The notes under the pieces: generated by a model
What the model saw: only the letters and a program-made list of their open reading frames with translations
Database searches by the model: none
What the model was told of the DNA's origin: nothing
Program-made: the position numbers and the translations under genes
From: Meridianimarinicoccus roseus
GTDB lineage: Bacteria > Pseudomonadota > Alphaproteobacteria > Rhodobacterales > Rhodobacteraceae
NCBI RefSeq assembly: GCF_003172915.1
Contig: NZ_QGKU01000026.1
Location: 1 to 64,000, forward strand
Length of the DNA stretch: 64,000 bases
Reading direction: 5' to 3'
Shown: positions 8,675-16,991 of the stretch, piece after piece
Layout: each line of letters begins with the position of its first letter
How positions within the stretch are numbered: position 1 is the first letter of the stretch

Positions 8675-9127
8675 ATGGCGAAGAGAGACCAGATAAACGA
8701 GAGGATATTGCAGGAGCTTTCGGCCGATGGCCGGATCAGCAATACCGAACTTGCCGCGCGGGTGGGGCTGTCGGCTTCGGCCTGTCTGCGGCGGGTTCAG
8801 GACCTTGAACGGGCGGGCGTGATTTCCGGTTACCGCGCCGTGCTCGATCCGGCGGCGATGGGCCGGGGTTTCGTTGCCTATATAGGGGTTGGCCTGTCGG
8901 ATCATTCCAAGGCGTCCCAGGCCGTGTTCGAGAAGGCGATGGCGACCGCGCCGGAAGTGGTGGAATGTCACAACATCACCGGCGTGATCGAATACCTTCT
9001 GCGCGTGGAAGTGGCCGATCTTGGGGCCTACAAGGCGTTTCACACCGATGTTCTGGGCACCGTGCCCAATGTCAGCGCGATTACCACCTGGGTGGTAATG
9101 GGATCTCCGAAAGATGGGCGCAAATAG
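8675..9127 (+). CDS. Lrp/AsnC-family transcriptional regulator
   Basis: 150 residues, standard length. The N-terminal helix-turn-helix (about 8-60) reads INERILQELSADGRISNTEL with LSASACLRRVQDLERAGVIS, and the C-terminal RAM domain (about 68-145) includes EVVECHNITGVIEYLLRVEV. Lrp-type proteins form octamers that sense amino acids. Divergent, with about 110 bases between starts, from the PNPOx-lysE pair, so it very likely controls that exporter and itself. The inducing amino acid cannot be read from sequence. Confidence 0.93.
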   Translation: MAKRDQINERILQELSADGRISNTELAARVGLSASACLRRVQDLERAGVISGYRAVLDPAAMGRGFVAYIGVGLSDHSKASQAVFEKAMATAPEVVECHNITGVIEYLLRVEVADLGAYKAFHTDVLGTVPNVSAITTWVVMGSPKDGRK

Positions 9128-9252
9128 CCGCCAGCGTATCCCGGGGTGTTAACCCTTTCGTAACTTACTGCATGAGTTTGGTCCGGTATCGACGTATGGA
9201 TAGGTAATCCCCGTACTGTTGCGGGATCTTGAGTGTGTCAGGAGTAGGCCAG

Positions 9253-9834
9253 ATGAAAACCAAAGCGTTGATCGCGGGAGCATTGCTTGCGAGCGCAACC
9301 ATCGTGTCGGGAGCGAGCGCCGCGACCCTCTACGCAACCAACATCAGTTGGACGAACAACGGCACCGTCGGCAGTTCGAACGACCGGGACAACCCGCTCA
9401 ATGCGCTTGGTGCGCCGGACGGGAAATTCATGTCGCTGGGCCTTGGCGGCTTCGCCGATTTCACCTTCGGCCAGCTGTTCACCGGACCGGGTGTGTCCTA
9501 TGAGATCACTTTCGGCAACCGGGCCGGATATCTCGAAACCGCCGACGTCTTCGCCGGGTTCAACGGATCGTTCACCAAGGTCGGGTCTGTGGACAACGCC
9601 TCGGCAAATGGGTTCATCTTCAATTTTAACGGTGTGTTCGACACGCTGCGCTTGAGCGACACCACGCCCGGCCTGCCAAGCACTGACGGATATGACGTGG
9701 ACGCCGTGGGCGTCACGGCAAGCGTAAATCCGGCCCCCGGCCCGTCGCCGGTTCCGCTGCCGGCCCCGGCGCTGCTGCTGGGCGCGGGTCTGGTCGGGCT
9801 TGGCGGTCTGCGCCGCCTGCGCCGCAAGGGCTGA
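9253..9834 (+). CDS. VPLPA-CTERM exported protein
   Basis: 193 residues from the ATG at 9253, preceded by AGGAG. There is a signal peptide (MKTKALIAGALLASATIVSG, cut near ASA). The mature part is rich in Gly, Asn, Phe and Thr, like extracellular matrix or adhesin proteins. The C-terminus is a sorting tripartite signal: VPLPAPALLLGAGLVGLGGL, followed by the basic cluster RRLRRKG. In Rhodobacteraceae such tails are recognised by an exosortase that is not in the window. The gene stands alone, with a long upstream leader (9128-9252). Confidence 0.88.
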   Translation: MKTKALIAGALLASATIVSGASAATLYATNISWTNNGTVGSSNDRDNPLNALGAPDGKFMSLGLGGFADFTFGQLFTGPGVSYEITFGNRAGYLETADVFAGFNGSFTKVGSVDNASANGFIFNFNGVFDTLRLSDTTPGLPSTDGYDVDAVGVTASVNPAPGPSPVPLPAPALLLGAGLVGLGGLRRLRRKG

Positions 9835-9987
9835 GCCCGCTTCGGGCCTGTCACGTTCAGGCTGAACATGTGAAACGGGGCGCGGGTGACCGCGCCCTTT
9901 TCTCGTTGCGGATGGGTCCCTTTTTTTCGTTCCGAGTGGATCCCTTGGCGGAGGCAGGGCATCGGTGCGAGCGGGGACCGGTACGCG

Positions 9988-11211
9988 CTATTGCGTGGTG
10001 CGGGTCGCGGTCAGGCTGACGTCCACGGTTACGTCATAGGCGACAGTGGATTCGTCGTTGTAGCTGGCTGTGCCAATCCCGAAATCGCGCCGGTCGATCA
10101 CCGTGCTGCCCTGCATCTGCGCTGTGTCGCCGTCGATTTGCAGCGTGAAGGGCAGCTGCAGCGGCATTTGCGTTCCTTTCAACGTCAATGTTCCGTCAGC
10201 CAGGTAGGCGGCGTCGCCCTCGGCCTCGGTAATCTCGGCGGTGAAGGTCGCCGTGGGATGCTCCTCGGCGGCGAAGAACTCGGGCTTCAATGCCTCGCTG
10301 GTCACGGAGCCCAGCGTCACGCTGGGAACGGAGATTTGCACCGTCACGTCGCCCTTGACCGGGCCGGGGGCGTCGGGGGCGAAATTGATGCTGGCGGTCC
10401 AGTCCGCGAAATGCCCCTGCACCTCTGACCCGAACTGAACGGCGGTGATGCCGAGGCGACCGTCCTGCACTGCCCAGCCCGACGGCGCGGCTTCAAGCTG
10501 CGGCACGGCGGCATCTGTATCGGCAGACCCGGCAAGGCCCAGCACCGACCCGCCCGCAAGCAACGCTGCCCACAGCCCGATCGCGGCGGTCATAGGTGCG
10601 CGCGGATGGGCCGCGCCCGGATCGCCTGCCAGCGTGACGCCCGGCAGCATCCGGGACAGCGTTGCATCGCGGTCGATGATGTGGTGCTTCAGCGCGCCTG
10701 CGATGTGCAGCAGCAGTGCGCCGATCAGCACCTTCGTGAACAGCCAGTGCCATGCACCGAAGAAATGCGCGACCGTGTCGTTCACCGGCACGAAGGGCAG
10801 ACTTTGCCCGAAAGGCCACCAGATCGGCGCGAAGCCCGATGTGGCGGCGTGGTGCAGCCAGCCCGACAGCGGCACGATGACGAGTGCGGCATAGAGCATC
10901 CAGTGCACGGTTTCCGCAGCGAAGCTTTCCAGCCTGCGATCCGGGTGCAGCAGCGCGGGCTTGGGCTGCACCGCGGCCCAGCAGATGCGCAACACCGCCA
11001 CGGTGAACGCCGCGAGCCCGACCGTCTTGTGCAGCGAGAACAGCCAGCCCTTGCGCGCCAGCTGCTCGGATGTGTCATAGGCCATGTCGTTGGCGATCAC
11101 GCCCAACGGAATGGCGGTCAGGATCAGCAAGGCTGTAAGCCAGTGGAAGGTCTTGGCGATGGAACCGTAGCTTTGGGGTGAATTGCCAAGCGTAGCGTCG
11201 GCGGTGGACAT
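9988..11211 (-). CDS. cytochrome b561 fused to a YceI domain
   Basis: 407 residues from the ATG at 11211 (GGAG upstream); the longer frame is a shadow of fabD. Residues ~15-195 are a four-helix cytochrome b561 with heme-ligand candidates in FHWLTALLIL, LHKTVGLAAF, VHWMLYAALV and HWLFTKVLIG/LLLHIAGALKHH. A linker with one more hydrophobic segment (MTAAIGLWAALLAGGSVLG) leads to a YceI domain (about 250-405): SEVQGHFADWTASINFAPD, LTLKGTQMPLQLPF, and FGIGTASYNDE. The membrane heme protein may hand electrons to a lipid or quinone bound by the periplasmic YceI domain. Confidence 0.9.
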   Translation of the reverse strand: MSTADATLGNSPQSYGSIAKTFHWLTALLILTAIPLGVIANDMAYDTSEQLARKGWLFSLHKTVGLAAFTVAVLRICWAAVQPKPALLHPDRRLESFAAETVHWMLYAALVIVPLSGWLHHAATSGFAPIWWPFGQSLPFVPVNDTVAHFFGAWHWLFTKVLIGALLLHIAGALKHHIIDRDATLSRMLPGVTLAGDPGAAHPRAPMTAAIGLWAALLAGGSVLGLAGSADTDAAVPQLEAAPSGWAVQDGRLGITAVQFGSEVQGHFADWTASINFAPDAPGPVKGDVTVQISVPSVTLGSVTSEALKPEFFAAEEHPTATFTAEITEAEGDAAYLADGTLTLKGTQMPLQLPFTLQIDGDTAQMQGSTVIDRRDFGIGTASYNDESTVAYDVTVDVSLTATRTTQ

Positions 11212-11319
11212 GATCTGCTCCGTTGAAAAGAGTTTCGGGAGAGGTAACGCGGATTGATCGCGCCGCAAACACATGCGCGTGCACAGGTGTCGTGCGGCGC
11301 CGCGCGGGGCTGGCCGTGA

Positions 11320-11348
11320 TTGCACGTGCCGCCATGCTGGGCTAGACC
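11320..11348 (+). promoter_or_regulatory. promoter candidate for fabD
   Basis: TTGCAC (11320-11325), 17-base spacer, TAGACC (11343-11348), 77 bases before the fabD start and in the divergent space shared with the cytochrome b561 gene. Confidence 0.5.
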
Positions 11349-11424
11349 CGCCCGGACATCGGGCTTGGGACAGACCGGTCACACACAGGCGGCGATGCCC
11401 GGCCGATCGGGTGAGGAGGACGAC

Positions 11425-12369
11425 ATGACCCGCGCATTTGTATTCCCCGGGCAGGGGGCGCAGACCATCGGGATGGGCAAGGCCCTCGCCGAAGCGTATC
11501 CGGCCGCCCGGGCCGTTTTCGACGAGGTGAACGAGGCGTTGGGCGAAGACCTGTCCGCGCTGATCTGGGACGGCGATATCGAGACGCTGACCCTGACGGC
11601 CAATGCGCAGCCAGCGCTGATGGCGTGTTCGCTTGCCGCCGTGCGCGCGCTTGAGTCCGAAGGTGTCGCAGTGTCGGACGGCGTCTTCGTCGCCGGTCAT
11701 TCGCTGGGCGAGTACTCCGCGCTGGCCGCAGCCGGAGCGCTGAGCGTGCCCGACACCGCCCGCCTGCTGCGCCTCCGCGGCGAGGCGATGCAGGGTGCGG
11801 TGCCGGTGGGCGTGGGCGCGATGGCGGCGATTCTCGGGCTCGACCTTGCGGCGGTCACCGCGATCGCGGCCGAGGCAGCCCAGGGCCAGGTCTGCCAGGC
11901 CGCGAACGACAACGATCCGGCGCAGGTGGTTGTTTCCGGTCATTTGGAGGCGGTGGAACGCGCCGCCGCGCTGGCGCGCGAACGCGGCGCTAAGCGTGCG
12001 CTAATGCTCCCGGTGTCTGCGCCGTTTCATTGCGCGCTGATGCAGCCCGCCGCCGATGCGATGGGGGACGCGCTGGCGGATGTTGCCATCGCCGCGCCTT
12101 CCGTGCCGCTGGTGGCCAACGTCACCGCCGAAGCGGTCAGCGACCCCGACACGATCCGGGCGCTGCTCGTGCGGCAGATCACCGGGGCGGTGCGCTGGCG
12201 CGAAAGCGTGCAGTACATGGCGGCGCAAGGCACGGCCGAGATCTGGGAACTCGGCGCGGGCAAGGCGCTGACCGGCATGGTGCGTCGCATCGACCGGGGT
12301 ATCGCCTGCACCAACATCGCAACCCCCGCGGACATTGCGGCGGCGCTGGCCGCGGCGGCACAGGAGTAG
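11425..12369 (+). CDS. fabD: malonyl-CoA:ACP acyltransferase
   Basis: 314 residues from the ATG at 11425 (GAGGAGGA upstream). FabD moves malonate from CoA to acyl carrier protein to start fatty acid elongation. The motif FVFPGQGAQTIGMG opens the protein, the nucleophile Ser93 sits in GHSLGEYSAL, and the second catalytic residue is His in LPVSAPFHCALM. The C-terminal NVTAEAV and ELGAGKALTGMVRRI are typical. It is 4 bases from fabG, and acpP follows, the standard cluster. Confidence 0.97.
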   Translation: MTRAFVFPGQGAQTIGMGKALAEAYPAARAVFDEVNEALGEDLSALIWDGDIETLTLTANAQPALMACSLAAVRALESEGVAVSDGVFVAGHSLGEYSALAAAGALSVPDTARLLRLRGEAMQGAVPVGVGAMAAILGLDLAAVTAIAAEAAQGQVCQAANDNDPAQVVVSGHLEAVERAAALARERGAKRALMLPVSAPFHCALMQPAADAMGDALADVAIAAPSVPLVANVTAEAVSDPDTIRALLVRQITGAVRWRESVQYMAAQGTAEIWELGAGKALTGMVRRIDRGIACTNIATPADIAAALAAAAQE

Positions 12370-12373
12370 GACC

Positions 12374-13111
12374 ATGTTCGATCTGACTGGAAAGACGGCG
12401 CTGATTACCGGCGCATCGGGCGGCATCGGCGCGCAGATCGCGCGCACGTTGCACGGCGCGGGGGCGACGGTGGGCCTGTCGGGCACGCGCGTTGAGCCGC
12501 TGGAGGCGCTGGCGGCCGAGCTTGGCGCGCGCGCCCATGTGCTGCCCTGCAACCTGTCCGACGCCGAGGCCGTGACCGCGTTGCCGAAGCAGGCGATCGA
12601 GGCGATGGGCGGCGTGGACATCCTGGTGAACAATGCCGGCATCACTCGCGACAACCTGTTCATGCGCATGTCGGACGACGAATGGTCCAACGTGATCGAG
12701 GTGAACCTGACCGCCGCGATGCGCCTGTCGCGCGGCGTTCTGCGCGGCATGATGAAGGCGCGCTGGGGGCGGATCGTCAACATCAGCTCGGTCGTAGGGG
12801 CCACCGGAAACCCGGGTCAGGGTAACTACGCCGCCGCCAAGGCGGGACTGGTCGGCATGTCGAAGTCTCTGGCCTATGAAGTGGCGAGCCGCGGGATCAC
12901 CGTGAACGCGGTGGCGCCGGGATTCATCACTACCGCGATGACCGACAAGCTGACCGAAGATCAGAAGGCCGGGATCCTCGGCAACGTTCCCGCAGGGCGC
13001 ATGGGCGAGCCGGAAGAGATCGCGGCGGCGGTGCTTTACCTCGCCAGCGCCGAGGCGGGATACACCACTGGGACCGTTCTGCACGTCAACGGCGGACTGG
13101 CGATGATCTGA
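12374..13111 (+). CDS. fabG: 3-oxoacyl-ACP reductase
   Basis: 245 residues from ATG 12374; a 13-codon longer frame overlaps fabD and lacks a ribosome site. The NADPH motif is TGASGGIG near residue 12, and the catalytic Ser-Tyr-Lys lies in NISSVVGATG and GNYAAAKAGL. The end VLHVNGGLAMI is the FabG type. It reduces 3-oxoacyl-ACP in fatty acid elongation. The position between fabD and acpP identifies it as the biosynthetic FabG, not a general SDR. Confidence 0.97.
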   Translation: MFDLTGKTALITGASGGIGAQIARTLHGAGATVGLSGTRVEPLEALAAELGARAHVLPCNLSDAEAVTALPKQAIEAMGGVDILVNNAGITRDNLFMRMSDDEWSNVIEVNLTAAMRLSRGVLRGMMKARWGRIVNISSVVGATGNPGQGNYAAAKAGLVGMSKSLAYEVASRGITVNAVAPGFITTAMTDKLTEDQKAGILGNVPAGRMGEPEEIAAAVLYLASAEAGYTTGTVLHVNGGLAMI

Positions 13112-13146
13112 CGCGCGGCACCGGGAAACCGGTTCTGCGAAAGCGT

Positions 13147-13174
13147 TTGCCTTCACTTGACCATATGCTATAGG
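13147..13174 (+). promoter_or_regulatory. promoter candidate for acpP
   Basis: TTGCCT (13147-13152), 16-base spacer, TATAGG (13169-13174). It would give a leader of about 120 bases before acpP, allowing acpP to be expressed more strongly than fabDG. A TTGACC inside the spacer could be an alternative -35, but no equally good -10 follows it. Confidence 0.5.
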
Positions 13175-13301
13175 CCACGCAGATTGCCGGGGGCAGGGTT
13201 CGGCCCCGCTTGAGAGGCAGGCATCAAGGCTTCTAGCCGCAACGGGCCGCAAGGCCACAACCAAAGCGGGCAAGACCCCGAAGACTGATAGAGGAATGAA
13301 A

Positions 13302-13535
13302 ATGAGCGACATCGCAGATCGCGTGAAGAAGATCGTTGTCGAACATCTCGGCGTCGAAGAATCCAAGATCACCGAAAGCGCGTCTTTCATTGACGATCTG
13401 GGCGCCGACAGCCTGGACACCGTGGAACTGGTGATGGCGTTCGAAGAAGAATTCGGCATCGAGATTCCCGATGACGCGGCCGAGACGATCCAGACTTTCG
13501 GCGACGCGGTCAAGTTCATCTCGGAAGCATCCTGA
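13302..13535 (+). CDS. acpP: acyl carrier protein
   Basis: The ATG at 13302 gives the usual N-terminus [18 protein letters not shown] and leaves GAGGAA at good spacing; an ATG six bases earlier would leave none. The 77-residue acidic protein carries the phosphopantetheine site Ser37 in [16 protein letters not shown]. It carries growing acyl chains for FabD, FabG, FabH and PlsX, all encoded in this window. Confidence 0.98.
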   Translation: MSDIADRVKKIVVEHLGVEESKITESASFIDDLGADSLDTVELVMAFEEEFGIEIPDDAAETIQTFGDAVKFISEAS

Positions 13536-13567
13536 TCCGGCTTAAAGCCGATTTCGTACGGTTTTGG

Positions 13568-13594
13568 CGCGGCGTCCTTCGGGGCGCCGCGTTT
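13568..13594 (+). terminator. acpP terminator with TTCG tetraloop
   Basis: Stem CGCGGCG (13568-13574) with CGCCGCG (13585-13591), extended by TCC/GGG around a TTCG loop (13578-13581), then TTT. About 30 bases after the acpP stop. Confidence 0.65.
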
Positions 13595-13663
13595 GCGTTC
13601 GGGGCTGTGCTGCGCCGCTTGGGGGCGCTAGGCTGACCTGAAGACCGCAGCAGGAGACCTAAC

Positions 13664-14266
13664 ATGACGCCCATCGCCACGACCGAACGGCTGGACGAGC
13701 TTTATGGTGCCCCGGTGCCCGCATCGCTGGACAAGGTGGTGCGACGCATCACGCCGACCTACCGCGCGTGGATCGGCGCCGCGCGTTTCGTCGTGCTGGG
13801 TACGGTCGGCCCTGAAGGGACCGACACCAGCCCGCGCGGCGATGACGGCCCTGTCGTCCACATAGCAGACGACACGACGCTGCTGCTGCCTGACTGGATG
13901 GGCAACAACAGGCTGGACAGCCTGCGCAACATCGTGCGCGACGGCCGTGTGAGCCTGATGTTCATGGTGCCGGGCTGCACCAACGTTGTGCGGGTCAACG
14001 GCACCGCCATAGTGACCGAGGACGCCGCCGCGCGCGCTCGTTTCGACAAGTCCGGTCGCCAGCCGCGCAGCGTGATCGCCGTGACCGTGGCCGAGATGTA
14101 CTTCCAGTGCGCCAAGGCGTTGATGCGCGCGGGTCTTTGGACGGCAGGGGATGAAAGCGCCACGGTTCCTAGCGCCGGGCAGTTCCTGCAGGAAGCCCGC
14201 AGCGTCCCGGACGCGCAAGCCTATGATGCGGCCTACCCGGCCTATGCGGCCCCGCGCTTGTGGTAG
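13664..14266 (+). CDS. PNPOx-like FMN protein, MSMEG_1061-type
   Basis: 200 residues, with AGGAG 7 bases before the ATG. The split-barrel fold shows in ARFVVLGTVGPEGTDTSPRG, LLLPDWMGNNRLDSLRNIV, and VSLMFMVPGCTNVVRVNGTA. The C-terminus has AEMYFQCAKALMRAGLW, where the conserved C-K-A-L region matches this subgroup. Members are thought to bind FMN; the substrate is unknown. It is convergent with dcd and appears to be a single-gene unit. It is not a close relative of the flavin-like protein at 8035-8565. Confidence 0.85.
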   Translation: MTPIATTERLDELYGAPVPASLDKVVRRITPTYRAWIGAARFVVLGTVGPEGTDTSPRGDDGPVVHIADDTTLLLPDWMGNNRLDSLRNIVRDGRVSLMFMVPGCTNVVRVNGTAIVTEDAAARARFDKSGRQPRSVIAVTVAEMYFQCAKALMRAGLWTAGDESATVPSAGQFLQEARSVPDAQAYDAAYPAYAAPRLW

Positions 14267-14278
14267 TGCACCGAGCGG

Positions 14279-15382
14279 TCAGTTGGCACGGAAATGCTTG
14301 GACAGTTTCAGCCCCTGGCCTTGGTAGTTTGACGCGAAATCCGCGCCGTAGAGCCGTGTGGGCCGCTCTGTCATGCGTTCATAGACCAACCGGCCGACGC
14401 GCTGGCCATGTTCCAGCAGGAATGGCGCCTCGTGGCAGCGCACCTCCAGCACCCCACGGGAGCCTTGCCCGCCCGCCTGCGCATGGCCGAAGCCGGGATC
14501 GAAGAAGCCGGCATAATGAACGCGGAATTCGCCCACCAGCGCCATGTAGGGGGCCATCTCGGCCGCGTGGTCGGGCGGGATATGCACCGCCTCGCGGCTG
14601 ACAAGGATGTAGAACGCACCGGGGTCTAGGATGATGCCGCCGCCGTCGCTGCGCACCGTGTCCCAGAAATCGCCGATGGCATAGGCGCCGATCCGGTCGA
14701 GGTCGATCACGCCGGCATGGGGTTTGGCGCGATAGCCGACGATGCCATCGCGGCGCGGTTCCAGGTCGACGGAAAACCCCAGCCCGGCGTCGATATGCGC
14801 GGGTCCGTCCACCAAGGACTGCGCCCGGTGAAGAGCGTCCAGCGCGGCGTCGTCCAGCGTGGTGTCGGCGGTGCGGAACCGGATCTGGTTCAAGCGCATC
14901 CCCTGACGCACCAGCACTGAGAAGCTGCGCGGGCAGATCTCGGCCCAGAGCGGACCGTGATAACCCGGCGCGATGCGGTCAAATTCGGTGCCGCGATCGG
15001 TGATCGTGCGGGTCAGCAGATCAAGCCGCCCGGTGGAGCTTTTTGCGTTGGCCACGGCCCGCACCCCGTCCGGCAACGCCAGCCCTTCCATCAGCGGCAC
15101 GAGGTAGACGCAGCCCTTTTCAAGCACCGCTCCGCCGGTCAGGTCCATGCGGTGCATCGCGAAAGTATCAAGCCGGTCGGCGACCCGCGCTCCGTGCCCG
15201 GCAAGGAAGGACGCGCGCACCCGGTATGCGACGGGACCGAGCCGCAGGTCCAGCGAGGCGGGCTGGTACTGGGCTTCGGTCACCGGCGTTGTGGCGGTGA
15301 TCTGACCGTGTGCGACCATCGCCTGCAACGACTGGATCGGCAGCACGCCGAGGGCGTCGGAAAGAGGGGCGGGCCGGGTCAT
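14279..15382 (-). CDS. dcd: dCTP deaminase, double-domain alphaproteobacterial form
   Basis: 367 residues from ATG 15382. The protein converts dCTP to dUTP for thymidylate supply. It is about twice the ~190-residue enterobacterial enzyme. The first half has YQPASLDLRLGPVAYRVRAS and RTITDRGTEFDRIAPGYHGP; the second half has ITDRG-unlike but DCD/dUTPase-type strands (GIILDPGAFYILVSREAVHI and YAGFFDPGFGHAQAGGQGSR), ending QRVGRLVYERM. This fused arrangement is typical of the class. The gene is upstream of nothing on its strand and convergent with the FMN gene. Confidence 0.88.
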   Translation of the reverse strand: MTRPAPLSDALGVLPIQSLQAMVAHGQITATTPVTEAQYQPASLDLRLGPVAYRVRASFLAGHGARVADRLDTFAMHRMDLTGGAVLEKGCVYLVPLMEGLALPDGVRAVANAKSSTGRLDLLTRTITDRGTEFDRIAPGYHGPLWAEICPRSFSVLVRQGMRLNQIRFRTADTTLDDAALDALHRAQSLVDGPAHIDAGLGFSVDLEPRRDGIVGYRAKPHAGVIDLDRIGAYAIGDFWDTVRSDGGGIILDPGAFYILVSREAVHIPPDHAAEMAPYMALVGEFRVHYAGFFDPGFGHAQAGGQGSRGVLEVRCHEAPFLLEHGQRVGRLVYERMTERPTRLYGADFASNYQGQGLKLSKHFRAN

Positions 15383-15473
15383 CGCGTGTGTATCCTCGCA
15401 GGCTGAGTGGGGGCTGTTTTGACCCAGCGACAACGGGGGCGCAAGAGCGCGCGGCGGGATAGGCCGGAAACGC

Positions 15474-15499
15474 AAAACCCGCCGCGCGGGGCGGCGGGT
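15474..15499 (-). terminator. terminator downstream of tRNA-Pro
   Basis: Perfect 9-bp stem (15477-15485 with 15491-15499), loop GCGGG, then four T on the minus strand. It lies 8 bases after the tRNA 3' end. Confidence 0.75.
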
Positions 15500-15506
15500 G
15501 TTTTGA

Positions 15507-15583
15507 TGGTCGGGCTAGCGAGATTCGAACTCACGACCTTCCGTCCCCCAGACGGACGCGCTACCAAGCTGCGCTATAGCCCG
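15507..15583 (-). tRNA. tRNA-Pro (anticodon GGG)
   Basis: A 77-base cloverleaf read on the minus strand: acceptor CGGGCTA/TAGCCCG, D-stem GCGC/GCGC, anticodon stem TCCGT/ACGGA with loop CTGGGGG (anticodon GGG), T-stem GTGAG/CTCGC with TTCGAAT, and an encoded 3' ACCA. All stems pair. It reads CCC and CCT proline codons. A terminator follows directly. Confidence 0.97.
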
Positions 15584-15685
15584 ACACCGGCGGTGTTTAG
15601 CAGGTTTGCGGGGCAGGGCAAGGCGATTGCTGCAAAAAATAGCGACGGCCCCGATATGCAGGAAGGCGCCCCCGTGCCGCGCGGT

Positions 15686-16573
15686 TTACAGCTGCCCGCG
15701 GGCCATGCTTCCAAGACGACCTGCAAGGGTTGCGAGGCGCGCACGCTGCGCCGCCGAAAGGTCTTCGGGCAGGATAGCGCGCAGGCGGGCCGCTATCGGC
15801 AGGGGCGGCGCCAGGCCAGGCGTGTCATCGTCGGGGTCGGTTGGCGCTGCGGGCGCGCGCGAAGCCTGCGCGGCCTCGGAAGGCGCATGCTGCGGCCCGG
15901 ACGTTGCGATTGGAGCGATCGCTGGTTCCGGTTCGGACAGCGGGCTGAAGGTGCCGCTCTGGGCTTCGGCGGGTGCGGCATCGTCGCTGTCGTCGAAAAA
16001 GAAGCCGATGGGCGGCGCATCGTCATCGGGGCTTTCCGAAGATAGGGCTTCCGGCTGTGGCGCGGGGTCGGGCGATGTGGCGGGCTCGGGGTCGGCGGCA
16101 GCCGGGGAGGGCATGGGTGCGGCAGCGGTGCGGGCGCTAGCAAAGGACGGGGTCGCGCCGCCGCCATCCACCGAAGCGGCGGCCGGAACCTGCGCGGGCG
16201 GTTCACGACGGAGCGGCGCCGGACCGGCGGCCAGGGTTTCGACCTCCATCGGGGCGCGAGCCTCCTGCACCTGCGCCTCCGCACCGGCGGGCGGGGCGGT
16301 CAGTGGTGGGCTGAAAGCAGCGACAGCGCTTGGCCCGTCCGACTTGATGCGGTCCTGAACAGACTTGATGGTGTGCCCTTCGGTGTGCAGCAGGTGCTTG
16401 ATGCCGCCCAGAAGCTGCATATCCTCGGGCCTGTAATAGCGACGCCCGCCCGCGCGCTTGACCGGCTTGAGATCGTCGAACCTGCTTTCCCAAAAGCGCA
16501 ACACATGGGCGGGCGTGTCCAGCCAGGCAGCGACTTCGCTGATCGTGCGAAAGGCGTCGGGCGATTTAGTCAT
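15686..16573 (-). CDS. MerR-family regulator with long Ala/Pro/Asp-rich tail
   Basis: 295 residues. The N-terminal winged helix (about 8-75) reads [20 protein letters not shown], with [20 protein letters not shown] and YRPEDMQLL. The rest (about 85-270) is low-complexity, rich in Ala, Pro, Asp and Ser, with no helix-forming dimerisation segment or sensor Cys. A short conserved end, [19 protein letters not shown], closes the protein. It lies 20 bases after ihfA, the common Rhodobacterales order. The target and signal are unknown. Confidence 0.88.
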   Translation of the reverse strand: MTKSPDAFRTISEVAAWLDTPAHVLRFWESRFDDLKPVKRAGGRRYYRPEDMQLLGGIKHLLHTEGHTIKSVQDRIKSDGPSAVAAFSPPLTAPPAGAEAQVQEARAPMEVETLAAGPAPLRREPPAQVPAAASVDGGGATPSFASARTAAAPMPSPAAADPEPATSPDPAPQPEALSSESPDDDAPPIGFFFDDSDDAAPAEAQSGTFSPLSEPEPAIAPIATSGPQHAPSEAAQASRAPAAPTDPDDDTPGLAPPLPIAARLRAILPEDLSAAQRARLATLAGRLGSMARGQL

Positions 16574-16593
16574 GCGTCATCCGCCGCGCCGCC

Positions 16594-16896
16594 TCAGCGC
16601 TTGTTGCCCTGTGCCACGCGTTCTTTCATCAGGTGGGAGGGGCGGAAGGTCAGCACCCGGCGCGGATGGATCGGCACTTCTTCGCCGGTCTTCGGATTAC
16701 GCCCGACACGCGCCGCCTTGTCGCGCACGTTGAACGTGCCGAAGGACGATATCTTCACCGACTCGCCGGACGCCAGAGCATCGCTGAGATGGGCAAGGAC
16801 GCTTTCAACAAGCTGCGCGGATTCGTTGCGCGACAGACCGACTTCCCGGAACACGGCCTCGCTAAGGTCCATGCGCGTCAGTGTCTTGCCACTCAT
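16594..16896 (-). CDS. ihfA: integration host factor alpha subunit
   Basis: 100 residues. Family features: [40 protein letters not shown] and [20 protein letters not shown], the beta-arm that kinks DNA around the conserved Pro. With IhfB it bends DNA at promoters and recombination sites. It is downstream of fabH (95 bases) and has its own likely promoter at 16923-16951, so it may be expressed both with and without the lipid genes. Confidence 0.97.
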   Translation of the reverse strand: MSGKTLTRMDLSEAVFREVGLSRNESAQLVESVLAHLSDALASGESVKISSFGTFNVRDKAARVGRNPKTGEEVPIHPRRVLTFRPSHLMKERVAQGNKR

Positions 16897-16922
16897 TCAA
16901 TTAACTCCCCGTTTTGTGGCCA

Positions 16923-16951
16923 CGATAGAGACAGACAGAAAATGCTGTCAA
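16923..16951 (-). promoter_or_regulatory. promoter candidate for ihfA
   Basis: On the minus strand a perfect TTGACA (16951-16946), 17-base spacer, CTATCG (16928-16923), 26 bases before the ihfA start. Confidence 0.55.
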
Positions 16952-16991
16952 TGGCGGGGTTTGGACGATGGCAAGTTTCATGCCGACCGCG

